Notes under the pieces: generated by a model
Seen by the model: the letters and a program-made list of their open reading frames with translations, nothing else
What the model was told of the DNA's origin: nothing
The model's database searches: none
Part shown: one piece after another, positions 17,286 through 25,819 of the stretch
Layout: the number at the start of each line of letters is the position of its first letter
Position numbering within the stretch: position 1 is the stretch's first letter
Translations under genes and position numbers: made by a program
NCBI RefSeq assembly: GCF_024714495.1
Contig: NZ_JAMZMJ010000003.1
Span: 310,001 to 374,000 of the forward strand
Reading direction: 5' to 3'
DNA: 64,000 bases
DNA from: Marinoscillum pacificum
Lineage (GTDB): Bacteria; Bacteroidota; Bacteroidia; Cytophagales; Cyclobacteriaceae

Positions 17286-20219
17286 GTGCTGAACGTTCAC
17301 TCTTATTTTAGTTTTAAATATGGCTTATTGTCCATTGATAAGCTGCTTGACTGGGCGGTTGAGAATGATCTCAAAACGCTGGCACTCACCGATATCAATA
17401 GTACTTCCGGGAGTTTGGAGTTTGTGCGTCAGGCACAAAAGAAAGATATTCGTCCTATTTTGGGAATTGATTTCCGAAACGGAGCTCAGCAACAGTTTCT
17501 AGCTATTGCGAAAAATAATGAAGGCTTTCAGTCAATGAATGCTTTTCTATCGGAGCATTTGCATCTGGATAAAAAGATCCCTTCAGAAACTGATCGAATT
17601 GCGGATAGCTATATCATTTACCCCCAGACGAACATCCCAAAGCGGCCACTTCTTGAGCATGAATATGTGAGTGTAAAGCCGAGGGATATTACACGAACCA
17701 TCTTCTTAAGTAAAGTTCCACGTCATAAGCTGGTGACTTGCCCTACGTTCACACTTCCTAATGCAGAGGATTTTGAGTTACACAGTGTGTTGCGAGCCAT
17801 AGATCTCAATACACTAGTTAGTAAGCTCACTGAGGCGGATACAGCGGATGTTACGGATGTTTTTTTGTCTAAGGAGCGTCTTATTCGGATGTATGTTGAT
17901 TTGCCGGAAGCATTCCGAAACCTCAAACATATCGTTCGCACTAGTGAAATCTTTTTTGATTTTAGTGAATCTGCTCGTCCTCAAAATCAAGAAACATGGA
18001 GTGGCTCTGAGCAGTGGGATTATGAGAAAGTAAGAGAGCTGTGTTTGGAGGGGTTGAAGTATCGCTATGGGGAAAATCCCGCCATGAGTATCAAACGGCG
18101 TGTAGTAACGGAGCTTCAGGTCATTCATCAGATGGGCTTTTTGTCCTATTTCTTGATTAGCTGGGATATTGTGCGATATGCCAGAGAGCAAGGATACTTC
18201 TATGTTGGGCGTGGTAGTGGAGCGAACAGTGTTGTGGCTTATTTGCTTCGGATCACTGATGTGGATCCAATAGAGCTTGATTTATATTTTGAGCGATTCA
18301 TCAACTTGTTCCGAAAGAGTCCACCTGATTTTGATATGGACTTTTCGTCCTGGGATCGTGATGATGTGACACGTTATATTTTTGAGCGGTATCCCAATGC
18401 GGTGTTGCTAGCTACTTACAGCACTTTCCAGCATCGGGCCATCATCCGTGAAGTGGGTAAGGTGTTTGGGGTGCCAGCTTATGAGATTGAGAAGCTACAA
18501 AAGCAGCCGACCCAAGATCTGGATCATCATGCGAAGTTGATTTTGACTTATGGGTATAAGCTCGCAGGCTTTCCAAGTCACCTAAGTGTGCATGCTGGTG
18601 GTATTATTATTTCCGAAAAACCTATTCACTATTTCACAGCAACTTCTCTGCCTCCTAAAGGCTTCCCAATCACTCACTTTGATATGATTGTGGCGGAGGA
18701 TGTGGGGTTGTACAAGTTTGATGTGTTGGGGCAGCGCGGTTTGGGTAAAATCAAGGATGCTCTGGAGATTATCAAAGAGAATCAGCCGGAACGATTGCCG
18801 ATTGATATTCATGATATCAAACTCTTTAAGGAAGATCCTTTGGTGAAAATCAACTTAAGTGAAGCCAAAGCGATCGGTTGCTTTTATGTGGAGTCTCCAG
18901 CTATGCGGATGTTGCTCACTAAGCTCAAATGTGATGATTACCTGACACTGGTAGCTGCTAGCTCTATCATTCGTCCGGGTGTAGCCAAGTCTGGGATGAT
19001 GCGTGAGTATATTTTGCGGTTCCGACTTCCTGAAAAACGCCAAGAAGCACATCCGGTTTTGTGGAGTGTGATGCCGGATACGTATGGAATCATGGTGTAT
19101 CAGGAGGATGTGATCAAGGTAGCGCACCATTTTGCAGGATTGACACTAGCTGAGTCTGATGTATTGCGCCGTGGGATGTCAGGGAAGTATCGCTCTAGAG
19201 CTGAGTTTAAGCAGGTGAAGGATAAGTTTTTCAATAACTGCCGAAAGAAAGGATATGAAGATCAGCTTACAGCGGATGTCTGGCGGCAGATTGAGAGTTT
19301 TGCTGGTTACGCCTTTGCGAAAGGGCACTCTGCGTCTTATGCTATTGAGAGTTATCAGAGTATGTTTCTGAAGTCTCATTATCCACTGGAGTTTATGGTT
19401 GCGGTACTCAATAATGGTGGTGGTTTTTACAGTAGGGAACTCTACATTCACGAAGCTCGCATGCATGGTGCAGACATCCAGTTGCCATGCATCAACTGGA
19501 GTGATGAAGCGGTTGTGATCAAAGGCAAGACGATCTATCTCGGTCTTGGAATGATCAAAGATCTGGAGCAGCAGACCATTCGTGAGGCGCTAAAAGAGCG
19601 GATAAAGAATGGAGTGTATATGTCTGTAGATGATTTTGTTCGTCGAGTCAGTGTGTCGTTGGAGCAGGTGAGTTTGCTGATTCGGATAGGAGCTTTTCGA
19701 TTTACGGGGAAGGATAAGAAGGCATTGCTGTGGCATGCACATTTCTTATTGGCCAACACAGGGAAAAGCCAAAACAAGCTATCACTGTTCGAGCCACAAG
19801 TGAAGAAGTATTCACTTCCGGCCATTGAGCATGAAGAGATCGAGGATGTGTATGATGAAATGGAGTTGTTGGGGTTTCCACTCCATAGTCCATTTTACTT
19901 GCTTCGAGAGTATCCGCAGGGTTGTGTGTTTGCTCGTCATCTCAAAGATCAGGTAAGCAAGCGAATCCGGATTCTGGGATATTTGGTTGCGATTAAAAAC
20001 ACAGGGACTTCTCAAGGTGATCGGATGCATTTTGGGACGTTTTTGGATGAAGAGGGAGAGTTCATTGATACAGTACATTTTCCTCCTTCGGCTAAAAAAT
20101 ATCCTTTTACCGGAAAGGGCATTTATCTGCTTCAGGGTAAGGTTTTTGAAGAGTTTGACGCCATTTGCATTGAAGTAGATTACATGGTTCGGTTGAAATA
20201 TCGCACAATGGATGTTTAA
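17286..20219 (+). CDS. Short DnaE-type DNA polymerase III alpha subunit, probable translesion polymerase
   Basis: This 977-residue C-family polymerase is shorter than replicative DnaE. The N-terminal PHP domain begins LNVHSYFSFKYG but has TDI at 36-38 where active PHP domains have TDH, so metal-dependent PHP activity is probably lost. Palm-domain Asp residues are in PDFDMDFSSWDRDDV around residue 345. GRGSGANSVVAYLLRITDVDPI, GMSGKYRSRAEF and GYAFAKGHSASYAIESYQSMFLKSHYPLEF are DnaE blocks. GTG 17286 is the only nearby start because an in-frame TAG lies 12 nt upstream. The operator shared with dinB suggests it extends DNA past lesions, like DnaE2/ImuC, but no imuA or imuB is present here. Confidence 0.88.
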   Translation: MLNVHSYFSFKYGLLSIDKLLDWAVENDLKTLALTDINSTSGSLEFVRQAQKKDIRPILGIDFRNGAQQQFLAIAKNNEGFQSMNAFLSEHLHLDKKIPSETDRIADSYIIYPQTNIPKRPLLEHEYVSVKPRDITRTIFLSKVPRHKLVTCPTFTLPNAEDFELHSVLRAIDLNTLVSKLTEADTADVTDVFLSKERLIRMYVDLPEAFRNLKHIVRTSEIFFDFSESARPQNQETWSGSEQWDYEKVRELCLEGLKYRYGENPAMSIKRRVVTELQVIHQMGFLSYFLISWDIVRYAREQGYFYVGRGSGANSVVAYLLRITDVDPIELDLYFERFINLFRKSPPDFDMDFSSWDRDDVTRYIFERYPNAVLLATYSTFQHRAIIREVGKVFGVPAYEIEKLQKQPTQDLDHHAKLILTYGYKLAGFPSHLSVHAGGIIISEKPIHYFTATSLPPKGFPITHFDMIVAEDVGLYKFDVLGQRGLGKIKDALEIIKENQPERLPIDIHDIKLFKEDPLVKINLSEAKAIGCFYVESPAMRMLLTKLKCDDYLTLVAASSIIRPGVAKSGMMREYILRFRLPEKRQEAHPVLWSVMPDTYGIMVYQEDVIKVAHHFAGLTLAESDVLRRGMSGKYRSRAEFKQVKDKFFNNCRKKGYEDQLTADVWRQIESFAGYAFAKGHSASYAIESYQSMFLKSHYPLEFMVAVLNNGGGFYSRELYIHEARMHGADIQLPCINWSDEAVVIKGKTIYLGLGMIKDLEQQTIREALKERIKNGVYMSVDDFVRRVSVSLEQVSLLIRIGAFRFTGKDKKALLWHAHFLLANTGKSQNKLSLFEPQVKKYSLPAIEHEEIEDVYDEMELLGFPLHSPFYLLREYPQGCVFARHLKDQVSKRIRILGYLVAIKNTGTSQGDRMHFGTFLDEEGEFIDTVHFPPSAKKYPFTGKGIYLLQGKVFEEFDAICIEVDYMVRLKYRTMDV

Positions 20220-20288
20220 TTAAATTTTGGGGTCTAGCTTTGCGCCCTGATTGCAATCCGATACTCAAACAGCATTCGTATTTTCAAT

Positions 20289-21065
20289 ATGAGCAACATC
20301 CAGTCAATAGAAAAAGCTACTACCCAAATTCGACAATCATTAACAACTCACAAGCTGTATAAGAGCTTGTCCAGCATTGAAGATGTGAGGATTTTCATGG
20401 AGCATCATGTGTATGCTGTTTGGGATTTTATGTCGCTGCTGAAGAGCTTACAATTGATGCTTACTTGTGTAAGTGTGCCCTGGATGCCTGCTTCTGACCC
20501 TAGCCTGGCTCGATTTATCAATGAGATTGTTCATGGTGAAGAAAGTGATGTGAACGAGTTGGGTGAACCGATGAGTCATTTCGAGATGTATCTTGATGCC
20601 ATGAAGCAGGCAGGTGCAGATATGTCTTCTATCAATGGTTTTATCGATGATATTCAGTCTGGTGTGCCAATGCCATTAGCTATAGCATATACTGCTATGC
20701 CTGTGCAGGAGTTTGTCAATCACACTTTTGGAGTGATCTCAACTGGCAAACCTCACGTGGTAGCTGCAGCCTTCACTTTTGGTCGTGAAGACTTGATTCC
20801 AGATATGTTTTTGGAGATTGTGAAGGAGGCTGAAAAAGAAGGTCATTCTTATGATAAGCTGGTTTACTATCTCAATCGACACATCGAATTGGATGGTGAT
20901 GAGCATGGTCCACTTTCACTTCAAATGATCGAGCGCCTGTGCGGTGAGGACCCTCAAAAATGGGAAGAAGCCGAACAGGCAGCTGTGAAAGCACTCGAAA
21001 TGAGATTGAAGCTTTGGGATGGTATCGCCGAAGAAATCCAATCAAAAGTTGGCGAATTGAGCTAA
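20289..21065 (+). CDS. DUF3050 family protein, heme-oxygenase-like fold
   Basis: This 258-residue soluble, mostly helical protein matches the DUF3050 family by pattern: [20 protein letters not shown] at about 36-55, [11 protein letters not shown] at about 82-92 and [13 protein letters not shown] at about 198-210. The spaced Glu and His residues could form an iron site, as in heme-oxygenase-like diiron enzymes, but this is inference. The reaction is unknown. It ends 50 bp before the response regulator, which has its own promoter, so it may be a single-gene unit. Confidence 0.8.
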   Translation: MSNIQSIEKATTQIRQSLTTHKLYKSLSSIEDVRIFMEHHVYAVWDFMSLLKSLQLMLTCVSVPWMPASDPSLARFINEIVHGEESDVNELGEPMSHFEMYLDAMKQAGADMSSINGFIDDIQSGVPMPLAIAYTAMPVQEFVNHTFGVISTGKPHVVAAAFTFGREDLIPDMFLEIVKEAEKEGHSYDKLVYYLNRHIELDGDEHGPLSLQMIERLCGEDPQKWEEAEQAAVKALEMRLKLWDGIAEEIQSKVGELS

Positions 21066-21103
21066 CATCTTTAAAACTCCCAAATTTCTCCAAAATTGCC
21101 TTC

Positions 21104-21111
21104 TAGGTTTG
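21104..21111 (+). promoter_or_regulatory. -7 box of the two-component operon
   Basis: TAGGTTTG matches the Bacteroidota -7 consensus TAnnTTTG exactly and ends five bases before the ATG at 21116. The transcript would be nearly leaderless. No clear -33 box was found. Confidence 0.5.
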
Positions 21112-21115
21112 CCCT

Positions 21116-21793
21116 ATGAAGGTTTTGATCATAGAAGACGAGCCACAATTACGTTCGGCATTAAAAGAGTCTCTTCTCAAAGAACACTATGTGGTGGAAG
21201 AAGCGGCTACTTATAGCGATGCTTCGCAGAAGATTTGGAGCTACGAATATGATTGTATCCTGCTGGATGTAATGTTGCCAGGAGGGAATGGCCTGAAGTT
21301 GCTGGAGGAGCTCAAGCAAATGGGTAAGCGCAGCAGTGTGATCATTATCTCTGCCAAGGATTCTCTGGATGATAAATTAACTGGATTGGGGCTTGGAGCT
21401 GATGACTACCTGACCAAGCCATTTCATATCTCTGAGCTTAATGCCCGAATTAAAACGGTGCTTAGGAGAAATACTTACGATGGTGATGAGGTGATTCATT
21501 ACGGTAATGTGCAGGTGAATGTGACCAATCGACAGGTCCAGGTTCAAGGATATTCACTCGATTTACACCCTAAGGAATTTGATTCTCTCAACTACTTTTT
21601 GCTTAACAAGGAACGTTTGGTGAGCAAGACTTCTCTTGCAGAACATGTTTGGGGAGATTACGTGGATCAGGCCAACGACTTTGAGTTTGTGTATTCACAA
21701 ATCAAAAACCTAAGAAAGAAACTGCGTGATGCCAAAGCCTCTGTTGAAGTTCAGTCAGTTTATGGAATGGGTTATAAACTCACCCTGCAATGA
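21116..21793 (+). CDS. OmpR-family response regulator
   Basis: This 225-residue two-domain transcription factor has a receiver domain (1-120) with acidic pocket E7-D8, phosphoacceptor D51 in DCILLDVMLPGG, and K101 in DYLTKPF. The C-terminal winged helix (about 128-225) ends with the usual QIKNLRKKLRDAKASVEVQSVYGMGYKL. It overlaps the kinase gene by four bases (ATGA), so they form one operon. The porin gene just downstream is a plausible target. Confidence 0.95.
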   Translation: MKVLIIEDEPQLRSALKESLLKEHYVVEEAATYSDASQKIWSYEYDCILLDVMLPGGNGLKLLEELKQMGKRSSVIIISAKDSLDDKLTGLGLGADDYLTKPFHISELNARIKTVLRRNTYDGDEVIHYGNVQVNVTNRQVQVQGYSLDLHPKEFDSLNYFLLNKERLVSKTSLAEHVWGDYVDQANDFEFVYSQIKNLRKKLRDAKASVEVQSVYGMGYKLTLQ

Positions 21794-23052
21794 GTCTTTT
21801 ACGTTATACCCTCCGTTATTTATCTATTAGTTTGATTGTGGTTCTCACTATTTGGGCAGCAATCTTTTATTTCAGCATGCTCGATGAGGTTTATGATAGC
21901 CTGGACGATGGGTTAGAGAATTACAAGCTGTTGATCATTGATCGAGCACAAAGAGACCCTGCAGTCCTGCATCATACCAGTTTTCAGGAGGGTAATTATT
22001 ATGTAGAACCTATCTCTAAAGAGTCTGCTTTGGCTACTAAAGATTTTTATCGAGACTCGACAATTTATACGATCAATGAAAAGGATTTTGAGCCAGTAAG
22101 AGTATTGACAACCACTTTTGATGTGGATGATCATTATTACAAACTGACGGTGATGTCATCCATGGTAGAGGAGGATGACCTGATAGAAGATTTGTTTTTC
22201 GCGATTGTTTGGTTGTATGTGTTGCTACTCCTGGTGATCATTTTGACTCACCAATACATGCTGAAAATTGTCTGGAGTCCATTTTTTAAAATGATTGATC
22301 GCTTGAAGGCTTTTCGGTTGGGGCATGATGATGGGATTGGTGAAATGAATGTACGGGTGCGCGAGTTCAAGCAACTTAAGCAGTCTGTCGATATGTTGAT
22401 TTCATCGAGCAATGAAGCGTATCATCAGCAAAAAGTGTTTATAGAAAATGCTGCTCATGAGTTACAAACTCCATTGGCTATTGGGATCAATAAACTGGAG
22501 CTTCTGGCTGAGCGAATTGAGGATGAAGATGTGCTGATGACTATCGGTCAGGTGAATGAGGAGTTGCTGCGGTTGAAGCGACTTAATCGAAGCTTGCTCC
22601 ACCTTTCTAAAATCGAGAATAGTCAATTTGATGAGGTGGAGGATGTGAATATCAATGAGCTGTTGAAAGAGCATCTGGATGATTTTACAGCGCTGGCTGA
22701 ATTCAATGAAGTGGAGTTGCGAATGATCGAACATGAGGAATGTGTCGTTCGGATGAATCTGGATCTGGCAAAGATGTTAACCACCAATCTCTTGAAGAAT
22801 GCGATTATTCACAATGTAAAAGGTGGTGTAGTGGAAGTGATTATAGATCGATATTCTCTGCAGTTTATCAATACAGGTGTCGGTGAGTCTTTGGATGTTT
22901 CCAGGTTATTTAAACGGTTTTATAAAGGAGATAACAATGTTGGGAATACAGGACTGGGTTTGTCTATTGTAAAAGCCATTGCAGCCTACTGCAAGTTCGA
23001 AATTGGTTATCGATTTCTGAATAACACGCACCAGTTTACGCTCCGATTCTAG
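21790..23052 (+). CDS. Sensor histidine kinase
   Basis: This 420-residue membrane kinase has transmembrane helices at about 8-29 and 136-156, with a periplasmic sensor of about 105 residues between them. The phosphorylated His is H223 in AAHELQTPLAIGINKLELL. The N box is NLLKNAIIHN and the G box GNTGLGLSIVKAIA, both normal though the ATP lid is short. It pairs with the response regulator it overlaps. The ligand is unknown. The C-terminal region is compact, as in other Bacteroidota kinases of this size. Confidence 0.94.
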   Translation: MSLLRYTLRYLSISLIVVLTIWAAIFYFSMLDEVYDSLDDGLENYKLLIIDRAQRDPAVLHHTSFQEGNYYVEPISKESALATKDFYRDSTIYTINEKDFEPVRVLTTTFDVDDHYYKLTVMSSMVEEDDLIEDLFFAIVWLYVLLLLVIILTHQYMLKIVWSPFFKMIDRLKAFRLGHDDGIGEMNVRVREFKQLKQSVDMLISSSNEAYHQQKVFIENAAHELQTPLAIGINKLELLAERIEDEDVLMTIGQVNEELLRLKRLNRSLLHLSKIENSQFDEVEDVNINELLKEHLDDFTALAEFNEVELRMIEHEECVVRMNLDLAKMLTTNLLKNAIIHNVKGGVVEVIIDRYSLQFINTGVGESLDVSRLFKRFYKGDNNVGNTGLGLSIVKAIAAYCKFEIGYRFLNNTHQFTLRF

Positions 23053-23121
23053 TAGTATTTTGTATTTCCCAATTCTTTCCAGATTTGAGTTTTTGCTTTG
23101 CTGGAATATTAAAATTCTAAT

Positions 23122-24318
23122 ATGCATAGCAAGGACAATTCATTCTATTTCCGTTTTCATTTTTTCGTTTTACTAGTACTCACTTCGGCCTTTTCACAGA
23201 CATTGTCTGCTCAGGATCATGACAAATGGTACGAGAATATTCATTTTGGAGGCTACATGCAAGTGCGGTACAATGGAGTTTATCAGACCAATGATAAACT
23301 AGAATGCGAACAATGTGATGAATTTTGGGGAGCAGAAGGTGGTGGCTTATCTCTGAGAAGATTGAGATTTAAATTTTACGGTCAGATCAGTCCACGGATT
23401 TACATGTACTTCCAACCTGATTTTGCCAAGTCAGTGGGAGAGTCTATCAATGTTGCCCGGGTAAAGGATGCTTATTTTGATATCGGTTTGGATGATGATA
23501 ATGAATTCCGGATCCGTATAGGTCAGAGCAAAGTGCCTTATGGATTTGAGGACATGCAGTCTAGTAGTGACCGATTGCCATTGGATAGAAATGATGCCTA
23601 CAATAGTGGAGTGAAAGATGAGCGAGATATGGGGGTGTTTTTCTATTGGGCAAGTAAGGAGAAGCGAAAGCTGATGAAGGAGTTGAAACCTTATAAACAC
23701 TCGGGAGATTTTGGGGTGTTTGCTTTGGGGATTTATAACGGTCAAACTGCAAATCATCCGGACCTCAATCATGAATTCCATGTGGTGACTCGATTTTCAA
23801 TACCCATTGAAGTAGGGAGTCAGGTAATTGAGCCAGGAATGCAGGCTTATACTGGTAAGTTCGTTTTGTTGGAACATAGTCCTGAGTTAGAGGTTGTTGA
23901 AGATGGCTATCTCGATCAACGATTAGGGGCTTCTTTTGTCTTGTATCCAAAGCCTTTTGGAATACAAGCTGAGTGCAATATCGGACGTGGACAAGAATAT
24001 GATGGAGCTTCCGAGAGTGTTAAAGTTAAAGGTCTGAAGGGTGGGTATGTCACTTTTTCCTATTTCATTGAAAAGTGGAATCAAACCTTTATTCCATTCA
24101 CCAGGTTGCAGTATTATGATGGAGGCAAAAAGCATGAATTAGATGCCAGAAGCTACACCGTGAAAGAGTGTGAAACTGGTGTAGAGTGGCATCCGATGGA
24201 TCACTTTGAGCTAGTTGTCGTGCACACCATTGCGGATCGCAGATTTGAAAATCATTTGAATCCACTGAATGATCAAAAGGGAAGTCTTATGCGTGTGCAA
24301 GCGCAGCTGAAGTTTTAA
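23122..24318 (+). CDS. Phosphate-selective porin O/P family outer-membrane protein
   Basis: This 398-residue protein has a signal peptide ending near SAQD (about residue 31). The mature part starts with FGGYMQVRYNGVYQTND and LSLRRLRFKFYGQISPRIYMYFQPDFA, the usual start of OprO/OprP-like barrels in Bacteroidota. Alternating strands continue to a C-terminal LMRVQAQLKF, which ends in Phe as outer-membrane barrels do. It probably carries anions such as phosphate, but the substrate cannot be told from sequence. It lies 69 bp after the two-component genes. Confidence 0.88.
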   Translation: MHSKDNSFYFRFHFFVLLVLTSAFSQTLSAQDHDKWYENIHFGGYMQVRYNGVYQTNDKLECEQCDEFWGAEGGGLSLRRLRFKFYGQISPRIYMYFQPDFAKSVGESINVARVKDAYFDIGLDDDNEFRIRIGQSKVPYGFEDMQSSSDRLPLDRNDAYNSGVKDERDMGVFFYWASKEKRKLMKELKPYKHSGDFGVFALGIYNGQTANHPDLNHEFHVVTRFSIPIEVGSQVIEPGMQAYTGKFVLLEHSPELEVVEDGYLDQRLGASFVLYPKPFGIQAECNIGRGQEYDGASESVKVKGLKGGYVTFSYFIEKWNQTFIPFTRLQYYDGGKKHELDARSYTVKECETGVEWHPMDHFELVVVHTIADRRFENHLNPLNDQKGSLMRVQAQLKF

Positions 24319-24324
24319 AAAGTA

Positions 24325-24352
24325 GTGGCCCAGCAATATTTTGCCAGACCAC
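24325..24352. terminator. Weak hairpin between convergent porin and efflux genes
   Basis: A GTGG/CCAC outer stem and a GCAA/TTGC inner stem, separated by unpaired bases, lie in the 63-bp gap between two convergent genes. No long T tract is present, so a terminator role is tentative. Confidence 0.3.
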
Positions 24353-24381
24353 CAAAAGCAACCATGTTAAAGTTTTACTGA

Positions 24382-25815
24382 TTACCAGCCACCGCCAAGA
24401 GCCCGGTAAAGATTTACTTTGGTCAACATTTCCTGAAGTTGTACATCAATGAGTTCCATCTGTGTACTCAGGGTATTTTCCTGTGCTACCAACACCTCCA
24501 GGTAAGTTGCTTTCCCTGTTCGGTAAAGTTCTTTGGAGGTTTCAATGGATGCTTCAAGCGTCGCGCTTTGTACATTTTTGAGTACAACCACTTCTTGCAG
24601 ATTCTGCAGGTTGGTCAGTTGGTTATACACTTCCATGTAGCCCTTTAGCACAGTTTCCTGATAGTTGTAAATCGCATCTACCTGGTTCGCTTTTGCAAAT
24701 TCAAACTGCGCTTTGATCGCATTTCTATTGATCAAAGGAGCGGCCATCTGACCTACTAAGCCATAAGCAATGGAGGTAGGTGAGCGAAATAAAAACTCAG
24801 GGTTGAACGCTTGAAAACCTACACCTGCACCAATACTCAGGCTAGGGTAGAAGGCTGCCTTAGCCGCTTTGGTATCAAACTTAGAAGCCTCCAGCATCAA
24901 TTCTGCCTCACGAATGTCTGGACGATTCTTTAGCAAATCATTGGGTGAACCAACTGCAAGCGAATCTACCATCATCACGTAATTGCTGCTTCTACTGATC
25001 TCTTGCGGAAACCTTCCCAATAGGTAGTTCAGTCTGTTTTCTGTTTCTAGAATTCGCTGAGCTGTTCTTCTGCTTTGTGCCTTGGAGCTAATCACCTGTG
25101 CTTCAAATTGCTGTACGGCCAATTGATTGGCTTTTCCAGCTTCCATATTGTATTGAATCACTTCCAGTGCTTCTTCCTGATTGGCTAGCATTTTCTCTAC
25201 AAACTCTAGCTCCTGATCCAAAGCCAATAGCTGATAGTATTCATAAGCGACTTCAGCTACTAAATTCGTTGTGACGAAATGTGCGCCTTCCACACTGGAT
25301 AAGTATCTGCTGAAAGCAGCTTTCTTTTCGTTTCTCAGCTTTCCTCTAATGTCGGCTTCCCATGCAGCTTCAAATCCCAGGAAATAATCTGGAATGGTTC
25401 GTCGCATTGGAGAGCCGTCCGCGTAGACAGCACCTTCGTTTCCAGCCCAGTCAGCTGAGTATTCAGCCATGTGTTGCGCAGAGCCATTCACTACAGCATC
25501 CACAGTTGGAGCAAGGTTTCCCTTAGCGGCAATCAGGTCTGTATGAGACATTTCTATGCGTTGCAGCATTTGCAATCGGTCATAGTTATTGATCAGTGCA
25601 GTGTCGATAAGCGCCAATAGGGCAGGATCTTTGAAATACTCCTTCCATTGGCTTGGCTGCCCTGTACTATCGGTATCAGCCACCGGATAATTTTCCGGTA
25701 ACTGTTGTGTTTTCACTTGAAGGTTGTCCTCATTGACCTTACATGCCTGCATGAGCCATATGCCGATCATCATGATCAAGAGTCTTATGATATGTATTTT
25801 ATATGATAATTTCAT
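24382..25815 (-). CDS. RND efflux outer-membrane factor lipoprotein (TolC/NodT family)
   Basis: I chose ATG 25815, which gives the lipoprotein signal MKLSYKIHIIRLLIMMIGIWLMQAC with the lipidated Cys at residue 25. A longer frame to 25902 would overlap the pump gene and hide the signal. The remaining 450 residues have the two OEP repeats of long coiled-coil helices and short strands, with the family phrases NRPDIREAELMLEASKFD and FYPSLSIGAGVGFQAF. It forms the outer-membrane duct of a tripartite pump. It starts 4 bp after the pump stop and ends the operon. Confidence 0.93.
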   Translation of the reverse strand: MKLSYKIHIIRLLIMMIGIWLMQACKVNEDNLQVKTQQLPENYPVADTDSTGQPSQWKEYFKDPALLALIDTALINNYDRLQMLQRIEMSHTDLIAAKGNLAPTVDAVVNGSAQHMAEYSADWAGNEGAVYADGSPMRRTIPDYFLGFEAAWEADIRGKLRNEKKAAFSRYLSSVEGAHFVTTNLVAEVAYEYYQLLALDQELEFVEKMLANQEEALEVIQYNMEAGKANQLAVQQFEAQVISSKAQSRRTAQRILETENRLNYLLGRFPQEISRSSNYVMMVDSLAVGSPNDLLKNRPDIREAELMLEASKFDTKAAKAAFYPSLSIGAGVGFQAFNPEFLFRSPTSIAYGLVGQMAAPLINRNAIKAQFEFAKANQVDAIYNYQETVLKGYMEVYNQLTNLQNLQEVVVLKNVQSATLEASIETSKELYRTGKATYLEVLVAQENTLSTQMELIDVQLQEMLTKVNLYRALGGGW

Positions 25816-25819
25816 GCGG

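Noticed and set aside
13150-20219. Classic imuA-imuB-dnaE2 cassette
   Set aside because: The Y-family gene has intact catalytic residues of Pol IV, and no imuA-like gene is present.
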